A DNA stretch of 64,000 nt, taken from assembly GCF_014202495.1 (NCBI RefSeq), contig NZ_JACHHA010000001.1, positions 124,001-188,000 on the forward strand. Direction: 5' to 3'. The notes beneath the pieces were generated by a model. That model was given only the letters and a program-made list of their open reading frames with translations, was not told the origin of the DNA and made no database searches. The position numbers were made by a program, and so were the translations under genes. The DNA comes from Cerasibacillus quisquiliarum (GTDB lineage: Bacteria; Bacillota; Bacilli; Bacillales; Amphibacillaceae). Of this stretch, positions 63,409-64,000 are shown piece by piece; the stretch's first letter is position 1, and every line of letters begins with the position of its first letter.

Positions 63409-64000
63409 TCCTTATTATTTTTTCTTTGTCACATGTAATGTCCACGAATTAAATAGGGAGTAAATATGCTTCCCCCTCCTCACTAACTTCTTTCAAACTC
63501 GGTATAAGTGCAGAGTAGAGCCCTTCGCTCCCCACAAACTACCTCCAAATTCTGATTCAGAGTTAAGTAGAGCACCGCATCCCCACACAGACTCCACAAA
63601 AATCAAGATTAAACAAAGGGCAGCGTCACGCTCAACGCTCGAAACAAAAATCACATAAAAACTAATTATTCTCATCGGAAATCTGTCATTTTATTTACAA
63701 TTTCTGTCATTCCTTCTCATCCTCAATAAACGGATTGCTACGCTTTAATTTATAAATTATTTTTCTCAACGCAAACATGAATGATTATTCATTCACTGCA
63801 TATACCATTCATTATAATAGATTATTCATAAAATTGGAAGTGTTATTCTAAACGGTAATGCAACTGCCAATCTGCTATTCGTTTCCCATACTCAGATTAA
63901 AATGCGTCCTAAACGAGATGGTAGCTCAACGTTAAATAAATCATTATTTGAGTAGAGAAACTTAATCGGTGCACATTTTTTCTATTGAACCAGCATATTA
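63409..64000. other. Intergenic region, no gene supported
   Basis: About 590 bp. It contains two related blocks with AGAGTAGAGC / AAGTAGAGCACC and TCCCCACA (about 63512-63595), which may be a degenerate tandem repeat of roughly 48 bp, and the FadR-like palindrome at 63778. No coding frame with a ribosome binding site. Confidence 0.5.
63778..63795. promoter_or_regulatory. FadR(YsiA)-like operator 3
   Basis: TGAATGATTATTCATTCA, identical to the site before fadH. No gene in the window starts next to it, so it probably serves a promoter reading right (beyond the window) or the distal enoyl-CoA hydratase. Confidence 0.7.

Noticed and set aside
63493-63675. Short minus-strand frame upstream of the enoyl-CoA hydratase
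   Set aside because: No ribosome binding site and the sequence is a degenerate repeat region.

Overview
This window is a stretch of low-GC Gram-positive chromosome, most likely from a Bacillaceae member (Bacillus/Oceanobacillus/Virgibacillus-like; the genus cannot be fixed from sequence alone). Evidence: strong AGGAGG-type ribosome binding sites, many TTG/GTG starts, a T-box leader, GlpP, a YveK/BY-kinase/PHP-phosphatase exopolysaccharide module, LysM-NlpC/P60 hydrolase, and FadR(YsiA)-type operators. No rRNA, tRNA, CRISPR array or complete insertion sequence was seen.

Layout. 1-2.1 kb: end of an unknown gene, a small membrane protein, and a SARP-type response regulator with an altered phosphoacceptor. 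2.1-4.2 kb: a four-LysM NlpC/P60 wall hydrolase and a 760-bp regulatory intergenic region. 4.2-24.3 kb: a capsule/exopolysaccharide locus: chain-length modulator, BY-kinase, PHP phosphatase, LuxR regulator, UDP-GlcNAc 4,6-dehydratase, GalU, the bacillosamine aminotransferase/acetyltransferase/phosphosugar transferase, adenylate-forming ligase, two ATP-grasp proteins (one broken by a stop), GT2, Wzy, Wzx, an opine-dehydrogenase family enzyme, UDP-glucose dehydrogenase and phosphoglucomutase. The more AT-rich core (about 10.6-21.2 kb) sits between galU and ugd like an exchangeable serotype cassette.

24.4-36.2 kb: an accessory region rich in remnants: C45 acyltransferase-like protein, M20 peptidase stub, YfcC transporter, a broken secreted amidase, lipoproteins, and three partial or frameshifted copies of an Rpn/PD-(D/E)XK protein. 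In its middle is the most interesting locus: an XRE-TPR (RRNPP/NprR-like) regulator at 32.5 kb, divergent from an unannotated 36-aa secreted pro-peptide carrying two copies of the hexapeptide DPIWPV. The two copies differ at four synonymous sites, and a 16-bp element is shared by both promoters: a candidate quorum-sensing system.

36.2-46 kb: BrnQ with a T-box leader, small lipoproteins, GlpP plus a terminator/antiterminator leader, and a Ugp-like glycerol-3-phosphate-type ABC operon with a TIM-barrel isomerase and a HAD phosphatase. 46.5-55 kb: intracellular-type gamma-glutamyltransferase, a Gsi/Opp-like peptide ABC transporter with a fused double ATPase, and a class-I gamma-glutamyl hydrolase, which together suggest gamma-glutamyl peptide uptake and breakdown. 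55-59.2 kb: FAH-family hydrolase, thioesterase, a rearranged permease, and a secreted protein with a decayed duplicate. 59.7-63.4 kb: fatty-acid degradation genes (frameshifted acyl-CoA ligase, FadH-type reductase, enoyl-CoA hydratase) with three FadR-like palindromes.

Scattered between genes in the right two thirds are at least four well-preserved arrays of one 21-bp repeat family (about 56 units) and one or two degenerate ones. The period equals two helical turns, and the arrays create long spurious ORFs on both strands.
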